This document shows positions 1 to 14,489 of a stretch of 64,000 nucleotides of DNA, piece by piece. A model generated the notes under the pieces. The model was not told where the DNA came from. It worked only from the letters and a program-made list of their open reading frames with translations, and ran no database searches. The DNA comes from Colius striatus (lineage: Eukaryota > Chordata > Aves > Coliiformes > Coliidae). The stretch lies in assembly GCF_028858725.1 (NCBI RefSeq), contig NC_084768.1, forward strand, positions 33,944,664 to 34,008,663. Reading direction: 5' to 3'. Positions within the stretch are counted from its first letter, which is position 1; every line of letters starts with the position of its first letter. The position numbers were made by a program, and so were the translations under genes.

Positions 1-439
1 TCCGTTTGAAACAGCCCAATCTAATCGTTGTAAAACTTACCACACTAATTTGCAGAGCCACGTGGGACTACTGACCATCTGCACATTTCATAAGCCCAGT
101 AACAAAACATCTGCAGTGCTTGAGTCTTGCTGTACTGTTGGTTCTGAATGGTAGTTTTTATTGCTCCAACTGGATTAGACGTACTGCGCTTATCTTACTG
201 AGCTCGGTAAACAGCGTTAAGGAGGACCACGACAAAATTCAAGCTACTCACAGCTTAAGCCATCTCCGTTTTTATGTAAGGCTGTCCATACTCCCAAATC
301 CACTTTGCTTTCTGGTCTTAAAACAGCAAAGCAACTAGCTGACTGGGCACACGTTTTATAAAGACAGGGCAAGCAGGGCGCGCTGTTCGCTGCGGTATCA
401 CCTACCTACATCGACTTCCACAAACCTGGGAGAAGTTTG
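1..439. other. Non-coding flank left of the first CpG island
   Basis: I see no exon, RNA gene or recognisable repeat here. Composition is ordinary until about 370, where CpG begins to rise. If the island to the right is the promoter of a leftward gene, this stretch is the start of that gene's first intron. A minus-strand AG|GTAGGTG donor-like sequence near 402-406 is a possible alternative end of the first exon. The short open frames here look like chance. Confidence 0.5.
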
Positions 440-1530
440 CAGTGAGAAAGCAACAGGGAACGGGAAACCCCCTCCCCTCGCCAAACTCGGAGGAGGTGCG
501 GAGGGGCAGGGGCGCGGAGGGGCCCTAACAGAATCGCTCCCGAGCAACGCAGCGCTAGCGAGCAGCGCCGGGCGCTCCCCGAGCCGGGCATTACCTAGCG
601 CTCGCCGTCAGCCGAGCCCGCCGCGCCGACAGCCCCGGCCGGCCGCAACGCAGGCAGGCGGGCAAGCGCCGCACGCACACGCCGCGCTGGCTCCGGAGCG
701 CCTGGAGAAGGGGAACGGCCGCCGCTCCCCGCGCTGCCAGAGCGGCGACAGCCGCCGGCTGCGGCCCGGGGGCGGCGCCGCGCGGGGGGCGGCCCGGCGC
801 GGAGGGACGGAGGCACGGAGGGAAGCGGCCGCTCCGCGCAGCCCCGCGGGGCGTGGGAAGGGGCCACCCCGCCCCCGCCGCTCTCAGCGCCGCGCCAGAC
901 CCGCAGCCCGCTCCCTCCCTCCTTCCCTGCCTCCCTCCCCACCCGCCGCACCTGGGAACGACGCTACCGGGGCCGCGCCTCCGCCATGCCCCCCGCGGCC
1001 ACGGGACGGGACGGCCCTTCCCGGGCGCAGGATGCTCCGCCGGCGGCGGCCGCGGCGATCGGGTTACGGCAGCCGCAGCCTTAAAGGAGCCGAGCGCCCG
1101 CGGCCACCTGGCGCCGGGCTCCGCTCGGGAAGGCGGCTGCCCCCGGCGCGGCCCCGCCCGCCGCCGCCCCCTCGCCACCGCAGCTCCCGGGAGCCGCAGC
1201 TGGGACCGGGCCGCGGCCGCCCCCGCCGGCACGGGGGTGGGAGGCGGCGGCCGGCAGCGGCAGCCACCGCGGCACCCGAACCGCGGGCTGCGCAAACGCC
1301 ACGCCAAATCAACGACCCGGGAGCGGCCTTAAAGGCGTGAGCGCGGCTCCAAACGCAGCCCCCGTGACGGCGGGCCGCAGCGGCCGCCCTGCGGGCAGGG
1401 CACGGCACGGCCCGGGGCCGCAGCCGCCGTCGCCAGCCGCGCAGCCCGCTCGCCCCCGCTGCGGGAGGCCGGGGCCCGTGCGGGGATGTCACGACGGGCT
1501 CCCAGGGCCCCAGATTCCGCTGGTAACGGC
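440..1530 (-). promoter_or_regulatory. CpG island, probable promoter and non-coding first exon of TLCD4 (leftward)
   Basis: This stretch of about 1.1 kb is extremely GC- and CpG-rich between flanks of ordinary composition. GC boxes (GGGCGG on the minus strand) are visible near 867-879 and 1151-1160. A good minus-strand splice donor, AG|GTAATG, has its exon side ending at 595, so a leftward transcript could splice out of the island. In mammals the gene divergent from ALG14 is TLCD4 (TMEM56), whose first exon I recall as non-coding. The order here (leftward promoter, ALG14 +, CNN3 +) fits that block in reverse orientation. The TLCD4 assignment is inference from synteny only, since no TLC-domain coding sequence is in the window. 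The long open frames on both strands inside the island follow from its GC richness and are not called as genes. Confidence 0.55.
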
Positions 1531-4500
1531 TTATACGCGCTGGGGGAGGAAAAACTCCTGCTAGGTATAGCATCTGAGCTGTAATCACCGTGCCTTTCAT
1601 TCACACAGCCCCCGTGCCTGAAAGGCAGCACGGGCGAAACGCTGCCGCCGTAGCATTTGTGCACAGCACAGGCTCCGGGGCAGCACACCCCTCACACGGA
1701 CAGCAGCTAGTGCTCCTGCTTGCACTTTTTTCATTTAAATGCTGCGATGACTTTTGTCATTTTTACTGTTGTGGAGTATGGAAAAATCAAAGAGAAGCAA
1801 AATAACATTGACAAAATTAAATATTATCATGAGCAATAGACTTACTTTTTTACTGACTGGAAAGTGTAATCGCCAGGACTCTGTTCCTCTTGGCATACTT
1901 CTATTATACACATTCTAAATCGCCTCAACTTCCATTTCCATGAAAGATTCTTGATCTTCCACATCAGTAATTTTAAAAGTCTCCTCTCTCAAAGAACGTA
2001 ATACATATTCCTATATACCTCACACTAGATTAAGCTGCATGTGACAATCACCTGCCCCAACATCTCTCACAAGGTATCTCCCACAGCAGGAATGCTGTGG
2101 CTTAAGCCTGAACAGAAACCGATGTTGGCTGCCTCAGTGTGCTGACCTGCAAAATGCAGAAGCGCCAGCACTGATTATGGAGGGACCCACTGAGCCATTG
2201 AGCCATGCCTGCTGTAGGATTTGTAACCTGTAGGAGGTGGGCAGGGCACACCACCAGCCTCTGTAACTGTTTCAGACCATCTTGGTTTAATCCATTGCTG
2301 AACATAAATCAACTGCCAGATAAGCATTCGTGTAAACGTCGGAACTGCTGAAGCTTGATTTCCTATGGATTTGTGTTGTAGGGCTGACCAGCTTTTAAAC
2401 TGATGTTTGCTAACAAAATTCCACAAGACACTCGCAGCTGAGCGCGGCAGAAGATGCCCTTCCTCCTTCCAACCTTCCTCCATTCCAGAAACAAATGGAC
2501 AAGTAAAGACAGCAATATAATAGCAACACAACTTCTTAGTGAAACTGAGGTTAAAACCTCATCTCTTACACTGATGTCACGTCACTTTATTCCTCACATA
2601 AAGGAAGAGTTCAACCTATTTTCTCTTCCATCTAGTTTTTAATGAAACAGAACAGGCACTAAAACCTGAGAACTGCATGGTGGGATCATAAGCCATTTTA
2701 GGATGTCACCAACTATACAAGTTCTGAGGCTTTTTTCTTCAATAATTCACCTTCCAAAAAACAGTTCTCACTTTTTGTCTAATCTGGTATCAACTGACTT
2801 TGAAGCTTTTTTTACACATACTCCTTGCCCTTTGAAGTTGTAACAACCACGACAAGAGTCTTTCATATGGACAAGCAGTGGACCTCTGGGGGGACAGAGG
2901 ATGTGCAGCAGGGTGAAAGCAGGAATAGTTGTCCTTGGGCCTGTGGGCACAGGCAAGGACTCTTAGCACTCATGGTTTAGAACCAAAGGCTCTGAACAAG
3001 AAGTTCTGGCAGATTTAGCGGTTATGTCTTCAGACGTTATTTCTCCCAGCTCCCTGAGGTCAAAATCATTCCAGCAGAGCACAACAAAGTAGGTAGTCTG
3101 TTAATACACCAGCCTGGGACCCAGCTTCTCCACCGCAAGAGTGTGGCAATACCTAGCAGCAGGGTAAAGCAGACATTTGAGAGTGGTAATGACTTAAACT
3201 GAACAGATAACTCTGCCAGAGCTCTAAGCCTCAAAATAACCCATCACCATTACCCACTTACAGGTTAGGAAACACCTAGAAGACAAATCAGGCTCTGCCC
3301 AAATTTCCATATCGGGCCCATGTACCACACAGCCTACCAATCAATTTCTTTAGCCCAGTGTGCTGCGTGGGTGAAAGAAACTAGTCTGACCTGCCTCACT
3401 TCTCTCTCCTTGGCCCACAATCAGCACATTGTCAAGCATGCAGCAGATCATGACCAGGGGCAATGCCATCTTTCAACATCCCAACAACACATGCTGGGAT
3501 GAGCACCGACGACTGTAAAGCTGAGAATGGTGATACACTGAGGAATCCTGGCTGGCAAGTGCTCACCATGTGAGCATACTGCAGGATACCTCTCAGATTT
3601 TTCACACAGAGAATTTGCAGATAAGAGAGAACTGGCTACAGGGGTATGAAGGTGTTGGCAGTAGAAGGGAGGCCTGTAGATATGGTGAGATATGGCTACC
3701 ATAAGTCTAGGTTGCCTTAGACTGGTTGTCTGTCCTTTTCCAAACATTCTCCAGGGAGACTTTTATAACTGCCTGTGTGTCTAGCATTGATGTATCTAAC
3801 AATCTCATGAGGTTGGATGTTACTGCCTCACCTTGAACATCCAATGTCTTGCAATCCCCAAAGAGATACTCAGAGCAAACACAGGCCTGTGTTGTATGTG
3901 CAAAGCAATTTCAACAAAACCAAGGCAGTACTTTACCACTCCTACAAAGTGTTGCATGAGCTTACCACACAATTACTTTGAACATTTCCAGCAAGTCCTA
4001 AAAGTAGGAGGCTTACAGTACTTGTATGATGCAATTTGTGCACCTGTGTCTGCATCAGAAACACAGTAGCCAAAGGGTAGGATAAACAGTCACAACTAAC
4101 TGGTTGCTATACAGTGACCACAGTTTGGCTTCCACAACTAGTATGCCTTTTCCTCACTCTCTTGTGAGGTGCAGCCACCATTCTCCAGCAGTTGCAAGCA
4201 AAACTTGACACTGCTAAATGGTAACTGTCGAGAACTTCCCCAGTAACAAATGCAACTTCTGAAGCAGGGAAGGGAAATACAGGTAACTGACTTGATAAAG
4301 CCGGGTGTAAAACAGAGGCACACAGGCCAAAAAATAAAACTCTATACCTGTCGACACATACGCTGAAAGACCACATGGAAGGGAGGGAGGACACAGAGGA
4401 AACACTGCAGGGTGGCACTTCAGGTATGGTAAAAATTTGTTGTCAGATGACTGCTTGTAACACTAAAATCTGTGGGAGGGATGTGACCATGAATACAAAA

Positions 4501-7500
4501 CTCCACAGTACCCTTTCCTAAGTATGCCTGTAATTTCAGAACCGTGCCTCTCACAGCTGAGCGTACTTCTGCCAAGAACGAAGCCTTTATCATGGCTGCT
4601 GCACCGAACAGTGAGGTCCATGTGAAAAAGGAAAATTGACTTTCAGAGCATTGGAAAATTATTTCAGTTGTGGTTTTGAACTTACACAGGATACAACGAA
4701 CCTTCTGTCTGAATTTACCAATTGTAGTAAGAATAGAGCCTTAATGAATGTTTAAAGCTTGATCAGTTTATGAAAGAAGTTACATAACATGGTGTTGTAG
4801 CAGCAGCAGATTGAACTCAGTGACCTAAAAAATGCTTAAATTTATTTCTGCCTTAGGAGGTTCCTAGGTCTACCTGTCAGCAGCAGGAGATGTTCCCAGA
4901 AAATCAATTATACATGTAAGTAAAAATATCACAGAGATGAAAGAACACATGAAAGAATAAGCACAGTTCTTTTCATAATGCCGTGAATCAAGAGCAAATC
5001 CACTGAAGAGAAAGTGTTACACTGATGTGTGTGAGAAAAGAACCAGCTTCATTGCTTGAAAATTGCTCAGGCCACCCATGGAGTCCAATCATAGTAACTG
5101 TAGGCAGCTAATATTGCAGTGTTTAATTCCAAAAGCCCACTGCTGAAAAGAAAGGTTCTAAATTTGGTTTCAGGAAAAAAAAGAAAAGAAGTTGAAAATA
5201 GCGAGAAAATGGTAAACACAAAAGGAAAGAACCAAAGATTTCATTTCTAAAACTCCTCCCTCCCCTCTCAAAAAATTGGCATGGAAAAAAAACAGAGTGA
5301 ATCTGAATTCTTTGGGTCTTTTCTGTCTCCGTTAACAGTTGCTGAGCTGTATGCTTTCCTGAAGAGAAAGCGTTATCTTCCTTTTCCAAATATGTGTGTT
5401 CTGTGTGTTGATGCATCCTGTGTTATACCTGCCCAGATTTAGTGCTAAACAACATGAACCTTACCTGACTGTAACATATCCTGTCACCTTTTTAGGCAGC
5501 AGTGTACTAAACAGTACCTTCGCTTTACCCGATTTAGTGTACTTTCTCTAAATACACCCTCCCTTTTTCATCTTAGGACAGTTAGTTTAGCTTTCCTAGC
5601 TCCTGTCACCTCACCATTTGAAACAGCATTTCTGTCAGCAGTACTCACTCTCAGTAATGGAACAAAGGCTTGTTTCTGGAAAGCTGTCTGGTCACTAACT
5701 TCTTCCTGTATCTCAGCCTCCTTCTAGTTTTTCTGTCTTCTCCTTTTATCTCTCATCACATGCTGTGTCTTGCATCTAGTTACACCTCACCTGCAGCATC
5801 ACCCTCTCTATTGGTATTACTGTCCTGATGATAATCGTCCAGAAGCTATCGAGGACCTGTAAAACAGCACATTTTGAGTTTACCACAGTGCACTAGAAAC
5901 CACCACACCAATGCACATGTCAGCACTATGCCAAAACAGCAAACAGCATTCAGACAGATGTGCTGAGTATGATCCACAGAGTTCAAAGAAATGCCATCTT
6001 TGTTTCTTCTCCAGGTCATCGTGTCTCCTCCTTTATCCTCTATTTTCTTATCACCTTTTCCTTTTTTGTCACTTTAATTTGTTCCTTTCCACAGTCATCT
6101 ACCCTGGCTTCCTTCACGGTCCACCTCACATTTCTCCACGCATTGTCTTTCCTCCAATGTGCCTGCACAAAGGACTATAACAGAGGCAGTATTGCAGCTT
6201 TGTTAAATGTGTCCTTGGCTCTTTAGTAAACAAAGCTGCACATGGCTGCATCTTTGGGATCAGCAAACTAAGAGTCTAGAAAACATTCCATTCCCAAAGG
6301 CTTAAACCAGAGAGCTCTGAGATTAACATGACTTCTTGGTTCTGAGATCGAGTACACCAGAAACAGCAGGAGGAAGCCTGAAATAATATCAGATTCTTCT
6401 ATTCACATGCACATACTTCCTCCTTTCGCCTTGTGAGAGTCGAAGCCCTTAGCAACAAGAGCGCTGTAGAATGGGCTAGTGACTAGAATTTGATGATGTC
6501 AGAAGAGCAGAAAATGGAAGATGTACTTTGTAATGGCATACAGTTGAAAAGCATGAAATTGGTGCCAAGCAGTGTTAAAACCAAACAAATTATTTCTCAA
6601 CAATTCAACATGCGAAGGGTCAGAAAGCAACACTTTTTTTTCAGACTGTTAATTAAAATCGCCATAATTCAAGTCGAGAAGAAACAGTGCTTGTTGATAC
6701 CAGGCATTTTGTTTTACATGATAGCATCAGATTTTCAGGAGCAGCACATCAGGTAAAAAGACAGCGCACACTTGGGATGGTATCACTCATCTGTATGCTA
6801 AAGATAGCTTCCAAGCCTCGCTTAGATCAGTCTAAACTTTGGCACATGGCACAGCAGCTGCACAATGTTTAACTATGCCTCTTTCAGCATGCACCACGGC
6901 GCGGAAAGAATGGCTTGTTAAGATATGTTAATGGCAGATATATTAGCCTGTAAAGGTTAAGTAGTTTCTTCAGACAATATCGTTTCCTCAGAGTGTCTGC
7001 CAATCTTTAAGATTTTGCAGAAATTTGTCTATCATTTTTAGTGATTTTTTTCCATCCTCTGTTGGTCTGTGAAAGCCTTGAGAAAACAAGGAAGGCAAAT
7101 TACTTAGTGGTATGAGGAAACAACGAAACCTGGGGCACATTCACATTAGGTATGTCTACATGCTGTTGAAATCCATCAAAGAACACTACATAAGAAAACA
7201 AGGAATTGTTTTTCATATAGTTCTCAAACACAGTGCTTAATATTACTTGTAATAATTATGTTTTTCAGAGACTGACGTGACTTTAAATTTGAGATGTGTT
7301 TAATAGTAAAGCTTTTTTATTTTACATTTCGGCTTAGACATTGTAGTGGTGGTATACATTGCTTCAAATATGTCCTACTTTTGGCAGCTGAGGAGCTCCA
7401 GAACATACTCATTTTTCTTTTGTTGCCAATAATGTCTTCTAGCACAGACCCCGCTTTTACCAGTGTTACTTGTTCAGACTGTAATTATTTGCAAATTTCA

Positions 7501-9614
7501 TATTGGCACTATTACAGATTCTTACCTAGAGTTTAATTCTTAGTCTCCGTTGATATCAGTGACTTCCCTCCTCTCTAAAGCCTTGATCTGCATGTTATTT
7601 CTAATAGATTTCTGTCCCTCTGTGCAACTCTAGACATATGAAGGAGATCATGCTCTGCACTGTAACTTCCAAACCTGAGATTTAAGACAGCAGTCCTGGT
7701 AAGAAAGACAGAAAAAAAAGAAGAAACAGTATTTAAATACATCAGTGTTAAAACATACAATTAAAGCTTGTCTTTCAGACCAGGTGGGGAATTTTTTTAG
7801 ATCTCCACCTCCAATGACACTATTCAGCACCATTGACATTCTTGCCAATGAGCAACGCTCGATCCGACTGTTTTACACGAGCATCTACAAATATTAGAAC
7901 AATACTGAACATAAAACTCAAGGATATCTAAAAATAAACCTGTGTATGTGATGAATATGAAAAAAAAGGCTAAGGTGGAAGAGTTTCACCATAGAAATCT
8001 ATCATACAAACATTATAAATCAGTTTGAAATGTACGTCTGTGAACTGCACCAAATACTCTGCCAAACTGAATGAACTGCAGAAAAATTGCAGTGTAATAT
8101 ACACTCATTACGTCTTGGTTGTAGGATTTCTTTGTTTCCAGGGTTGCACATTTCCTTTCGTTTTGATGCAAACATACACATTTTTGCTGTAGTAATTCTA
8201 CTGGGACTTCTTAAAAGAACCAACATTTCAGCACCTGTTCATTTGATTTGCTGAATAATGGATATTGCACATCTGGAGCTCCTCTGGCAATGTCCTCTTT
8301 TTCTACATGGAAATTATGCCCCAGTGGAATCTCACCACTAAAAGCAGGAACTTTCAGATTCGAGATATCTTGGGCAACGGCACCAGCACATATGCAGACC
8401 AAGACATTCTAGTCCAATGCCATGCTCTGCAGTGCACAAGTCAGATGTGTTCTGGACACTCTGTACTGCCTGCACATGCACTGAGTACCACACTGGAGAT
8501 TTCTGACTCACTGGATGTCTCACACATACCACGTAGCAAGCCCACGATGCTCAGAATTCAGTACATTTAATGCTCATGTATACAGGCCACCTGGCCACTG
8601 AACTCTTTCATGTCAACTTATCCTAGGGAAAAATACTTGAGGCCAGGAGCTGCTGCAGGTAACACTCTGCACCTTGAGTAATTAGTCTTGCTTTAGAAAA
8701 ATACCTATTTCGGAAGACTCTCCATCTTACTTTTGTATTGTGCCTGTCCCAAAGAATTCCTGCATGTTGTAACAACAGAAAAAAGACAGACATCTGGACA
8801 AGAATACAGTACTTTATACCTCCATCACCAATGTGCAAGCTACAGAAATCAAGGCTTCTCACGATCAGATTCTTGGCTACAAAAACACATAACAAAGGGA
8901 GAAGGTAACAAGTCCAGGGCAGCGACTCTTCAGTTCCACTTTGAACAAACTTTTTGCCTTTGTGTGTATGATACTCTTTAAAAGTGATTGCAGTTTACCT
9001 TACAAAGTTCCTCAACTAGACTTTTTTAAAAACCTGTAACAACAGTCAAGGCTTATACAAGCTCATACACAAGGCTTGATTGCTACCTACTTAACAACTG
9101 CCTGTATTTCAAATCGCACCAGTTCTCAAACACAAAGGTACAGTCAAAAAGACAACATAGTTTCTCTTCAAAGTCTTCTAAAAAGAATATGAGATCACTT
9201 GGAAGACTCCTGTTTGAAAATGATTTCTCTTATTTATTTGTCTTTGATTAGCATTAGCAAATCAGAAGCTGCCACGAAAACCCAGCTGTTCACATGCAGA
9301 AAGCACACGGAACATTTCTTCTTTTCAGTAATGTATTAATCACTAGTCAGCAAAATAACACCATAAATTGACTCTAAGTAATTGTTTCACCATCACTGTT
9401 TAAGTCACAACAGCAAGAATCTTGACACCTTAACAAGGCATTAAACTCACAACAACTAACACAGATGCTGTATCATTCCCTAACATTCCTTTAATCTGCA
9501 ATACGGGCAAGGACAGTCTCTTCTTGCACTGTCAGGCACAGAGAGCAGTGTTACACATCACCTGTGGCTGACGAAAAAACCTTAAGTGAGGAGTATTTGT
9601 TTTTAAGTTTTATC
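1531..9614. other. Intergenic DNA, no supported gene
   Basis: This is AT-leaning DNA with short open frames only (the longest near 100 codons, in several frames and without recognisable domains). I found no coding exon, tRNA, tandem array or long repeat. If TLCD4 also uses an alternative promoter near ALG14, part of this would be its intron, but no minus-strand exon was recognised. Confidence 0.5.
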
Positions 9615-9650
9615 ATAGAATGGTAGGGTTGGAAGGGAAGTTTTATGTTA
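9615..9650 (-). mobile_element. CR1-type LINE 3' tail fragment
   Basis: The stretch starting TCATAGAATGGTAGGGTTGG resembles the reverse complement of the 3' end of avian/reptilian CR1 elements, which end in ATTCTATGA-type repeats preceded by a conserved CCTTCCAACC block. Only about 35 bp are recognisable, so this is an old or severely 5'-truncated insertion. No reverse-transcriptase reading frame is present. Confidence 0.6.
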
Positions 9651-12600
9651 TCACATAATTAAAGACTGTTAAAATGTAGTGAATCCTATTGGCTAGAGAT
9701 AGACTTTTAACTGTGACAGGCTATTGTTAACATGGTTTGCTGTGTTTGACATCACAATAGAAGCAACAGAAAGAATTTCAGATTTCAACATTTTAACATT
9801 TTATACACAAATGTACAGAAATGAAAATGCTGAGTTACCTTGGCCAGCCCTGGCACACTGTACAAAGAATTCAATTTGTTTCCATTGAGAGCTAGTAGAG
9901 TCATTACATTCAATTGACTTTAATAGGGTATGGACAAATCCCCAAATCTGCAGCCATACCTGGCGGCATTCCCAAAACAATAGTCAATAAACTACATATT
10001 TTAAAATGTAACTGGATAAAGAAAAGACACAGGAAAAGCAGGAGGAAATTAAAATGAAAGGCAATGTAGGGCAAAACCAGAACACATCATCTCTTCTCTT
10101 TTAGTATGACCAGTTCTTTCCAGCTCCAGCATATCACTAATTGAGTGCTGGACCTTTAGAATCTCAGAAAACTGTCCTTATTTTCAACTTTTCAGCTTTC
10201 AGCAGTGAAGATGCAGAGAACCCTACATCCTAATCCCCAAATACCCTGCAAAATTCATTTAACACTATAAATAGATGTATTTCCAGGAAAGTAATTACCA
10301 GGCTCCAAACTTACTTTAGGAGTAATTTTTAAAAGGCCTTATTTGTACAGGCTGAGTGGTCAGAAGCACCTGGTGACCTCCAGGATGAGCAGTACTTGTA
10401 AGATGCGAGACAGCTGTCTCCTTCTCCTGGCTTTTTGATAGACAGAAGAACATTATTTTACATTACGTTACAGGGACTGGTCCCTGAACGTGCTACCCAG
10501 TAATTCCAGCCAGCTGCAATATATAATTTTGGTGCTGTCTCTTACAAATGTTCTTGCTTTACAAAATCACACTCTGAACGCACCCAAATGGTTACCAAGC
10601 CCTGTGTCATCACAGCTACACGCGTTAGCTTTCTAGCCACACTGGAAGATGCAGTAGGTTAAAGAAACATCTGCTGGCAGTGTGGCTCATGGCTGTTGGA
10701 GAAAAACATTTTCCCTAGAAATTGCTACTTCAATTCTGAATTTGAACATGGGTTTTAGACCCAGACAAACGTCTAAAACCAACCTGCTTCCTCCTCCGCC
10801 ACATCCCAAGACTCTATACAGAGAACTTATTGTTGCCAAAAAGAGGGAAATCTTTAAATAGTGGGAGGGGAGGCTACCTCGTTTATTGAGGTGGTGTAAA
10901 CTCACAACCCCTTTGCTGTCTGTCCCTGACAGCAGAATTAGTCACCACAGCACACCACTGGAAATTAAAGTGTAAAGAATAGCAAATGTGAATGGGAGAA
11001 AGAATTCCATTTTAAAAGAGAATAAATCTCATTCTTTAGGGAATTTGTTTCCTCCTTTTTGGCTGTTTAGGACAAGCAGTGTTTAAGTGTTCGCAAATGC
11101 TGTATCTTTGTGCCTAAACAAATAGCAGTCACCTTAAATGCATACATGGAAGACACCAATGTTGTTTTTGCAGAATGTAGCTGTGTTTGTGGAGCCAGAT
11201 ACAGCTGTCAGTATATGGCTGTATGTAGGAGATGTAGCTGTGTCTGGAAGATGTAGATATACATTGTTTGCAAAAAATATAACTGTTTACAGTATAAAGC
11301 AGATGTGACAAGGGCTAGGATAAAAGGGCCTTAACACTAATTTAACAACAAAAAAAGGTCAATCCTGTGCCGATTATAAGGATGTACTATTGAAAATCTT
11401 ACTACAGGAAGGAACTAATAAATCCAAGAGGGGTGCAAGAAATCTCAAATGGCTGGTAGGAATTTGCTAGCTGGGACACCCGCTCCTGCAAGAACACTTC
11501 ATAAAAGTGCTTCACTGCAGAGATTGACCTGAGTCTTTCACAAGAAAACTTGTTTGTTTCTTACATATGAGAAGCATTCTTATACCAGGAAACACAGCAC
11601 TAACTGTAACATTAACATAAATATTACAGATGTTATTGATTAGAAATACAAATCAGGACTTCTAAGACTACATTCCCATAATTGTAATGACTCAAAAGAA
11701 GGTAAAACTGCACTTAGCACAAAGTAACTGAAAGTAGCTGCTGCTAAAAGGTACAAATTTTGCTACAGGTTGGCTCTGATAACATCCCAGTTCTGCCAAC
11801 AAGTGAGATCAGCCAGTAGCTTATATATTTATCAGCTGCCTCTTCCATCTCATCCCCAGTTGATCCCCCACGGTCTAGTCCACTGATTTAATTCAAAACT
11901 CCTTTCCTTCCCAACAACAGAATGTTTTACAACAACAAGGCTATTACTGTTCTAGAATCTTCTAAATGCAGCTTGAAGAAAGTGTAGTATCACCACTCTT
12001 TATGCTTCTCAAAACACCAAAAAAATAATTGTTTTCTGCAGAAAATCAAATGTGCTTATATGACACATCTTTGTTTTCAAATCACTTCTCCTATGACATT
12101 AGGGTACAGAAACCAATATTTAGATACATTTAACACATGACTAAGGTTTAATGTGATAAATGGTTCCACATTACAATGTTTCCAGTGGCAAAGCCTAAGT
12201 GGCTTCTGCCCTTTTCCTCACCCAAATCCTACTACCATTTTGCTAGCTTACCTCTCAGTTGCAGTCATGTAACTGTTTGTGGAGCTGCATTCCAAGCCAA
12301 AACAAGGCAAAATTACCTCATTTAAGAAAAGTACAATCACTCTTGTTCATAGCTCTACTTTTAGAACTCATTATTAAAAGGAAAAAAAACCCCTCACATT
12401 TATTCAAAATGCCAGTTAAGAAATCAGGAATATAAGGTGTACTGCAGTTGCACAGAAAGACTCTTGTTTAACAGTTAGATTACTTACAAGTGGAATCACA
12501 GAAAGTGAGTGACCACCAGATAGCCAAAGCTGCCTACATTTCATTTAAGGGAAAAAACTCACTTTTGTTTACATTCCAAGTGCAGCCTTTCCTATCGCAG

Positions 12601-14489
12601 ACAAAAGAAAATGAAACACAAAGAAAGTAAGCTTTTCCAGTTCAGTTTTGTTCTCACCGGTGTAACTTTCCAGGAGACATGCACGGGATGCACTAGTTAG
12701 CTTCCACAAAGAATACTCACATACGAAGAGGACAGCAGTAGGCTTTTCTTCAGAATCTTGGCTCACAGTGGAAAATGGAAAAAAATACTATAGTGTTTTA
12801 TGAAAACCTTGTTTCTCCTACCCAAGAATTTCAGAGTCTGCTTTTGGACACCAGTGATCAATTATTTAGAATGAGTGTGGTTTACTTCTCCTTCAGCACT
12901 GAAGTTCAAAGCTAACTTCCTGCGTTAGCAGCAGAGGTACCAAAGACAGCCCATGTAATTGCTGCATGTACATCACTTTCTGTCAAACGACTTCTCGGGG
13001 CAAGTGCACGGCTTCCTCCCAAACAGGTTACACACTCACGTGCAGTATTAGTCATTTTACAGACTGGAGAACAGTACCTAGCACTAGTCATTGCCTCCCT
13101 GGAAGAAATCCTTTACTTCACCTGCTTCACATTATTTAGCTGAAGTGGAAAATAAGTTTTTCGTGCAAGTCTCTGTTGCCAAGATTCCAGTGCTGTTTCT
13201 CGGAATAAAATGCCTAATAAAGAGCAGGTCTTTAACACTTCTCATGATAGAGAAATAAAAGCAAAGGGAAGACATAAGAAAGCCTTGTAAAAAGAATCCT
13301 TAAGTAAAACTGTGCAAGCTCCACTCCTCATGGCAATGTGAGGCACCCTACATCACTGACATTCTTTTCATCCAAAGGCAGAAGTGGAGAAAGGTCACCA
13401 CAAACAAAATTAGTATTTGAATTGCCTATGGAGCTTACTGCTTTAACATAGTAGTTTATTTTCTGAAAGAAAAGGACTGTGGTGCTTTCTTCCTCCTTCT
13501 TCTGTAATTTAGAGACTTGCATCTCCATCATCCCTAATTATTAGCTTTATGTAGCTAATTCAGTGGAAAGAAAAGCAAACCTTTTAAATTCATGCATCAT
13601 CAACAGAACTATTACACCTTGTTTCCAAAAGACAACAACTATTAAGCAGTGAGGTCACTCATTTGGGTGGAAGACCTTACCATGGTTAACAGTGCTTGTA
13701 ATAGCCTCTGCATAAAACAATGGCAAAATTCTGTATTGCACCAACGTAAAGAAAAACACAATGTAATCTGCAGAACTGAGCAACGGGAAACAGATTCACT
13801 GGCACAAGGTTTTGTCAAAAATGCAAAGGAAATGTTCAGCTTCCAAGGCAGGGATGCAAAGAGTCCAACTTGAACATCCTTTGAGCCAGAGAAACCACAG
13901 CAGGCAGATGCAGAATTGCAAAGTGTTCAACCTGTAGTGTTTGTGCACTTGAGGTACAGGCACACAGCTGCCAGGTTTCATATGCTTGACAAGTCATCCC
14001 ATAAACCAATGGTGTCAAACCACTCAATAAAGTTCCTGAGTTCATTGATCCTGATTCATAGGCCACGTTCCCCAGCAGATAAGGACGATGATGAATATAC
14101 TCTCCTCTTTCCTAGTCATAAGCTGTACTATCTTACTCTTTCTAGCAAACGACCATCTCATCTGAGATTAGCCCAATGGCTGAATCATCACCATCTCCCC
14201 AGTAAAGGTTGGACGCTGACACAGACCAAAAGACTGCTGATCCATGCTTCTGACCAAAACAAACAGCTAAAGAATCAAAATGCATAAAACCAAGAATCGT
14301 GATCGAAATACTAATGTCCTCTACTTTGGGCATTCTTGTTGGCTGTGCCGAATTGCAGCTGCCTGTAAGCATACATACCTGGATACAGCTTATGCCTGTG
14401 CATGCTTGCAGACTCCTGCAGGAATTCCGTCCGTGTCGGGGAGCCACGGGGCCGCTTCAGCACGTATTTCTCAACTTACACACGAACTA
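9651..14489. other. Intergenic DNA upstream of ALG14
   Basis: No gene was recognised. A degenerate duplication (ATGTAGCTGTGT at about 11175 and again at about 11232) is the only internal repetition I noticed. The open frames are short and look like chance. CpG density rises sharply from about 14430 into the ALG14 island. Confidence 0.5.

Noticed and set aside
591..1600. Several open frames of 100-238 codons on both strands in the first CpG island
   Set aside because: They overlap one another in nearly all frames and are Arg/Pro/Ala/Gly-rich, as expected where GC content removes stop codons. No domain is recognisable.
2571..2590. CRE-like CACGTCAC near 2580
   Set aside because: It is an imperfect single match in otherwise featureless DNA.
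1531..14489. TLCD4 coding exons on the minus strand
   Set aside because: I looked for TLC-domain peptides among the minus-strand frames and saw none. The coding part must lie left of the window.
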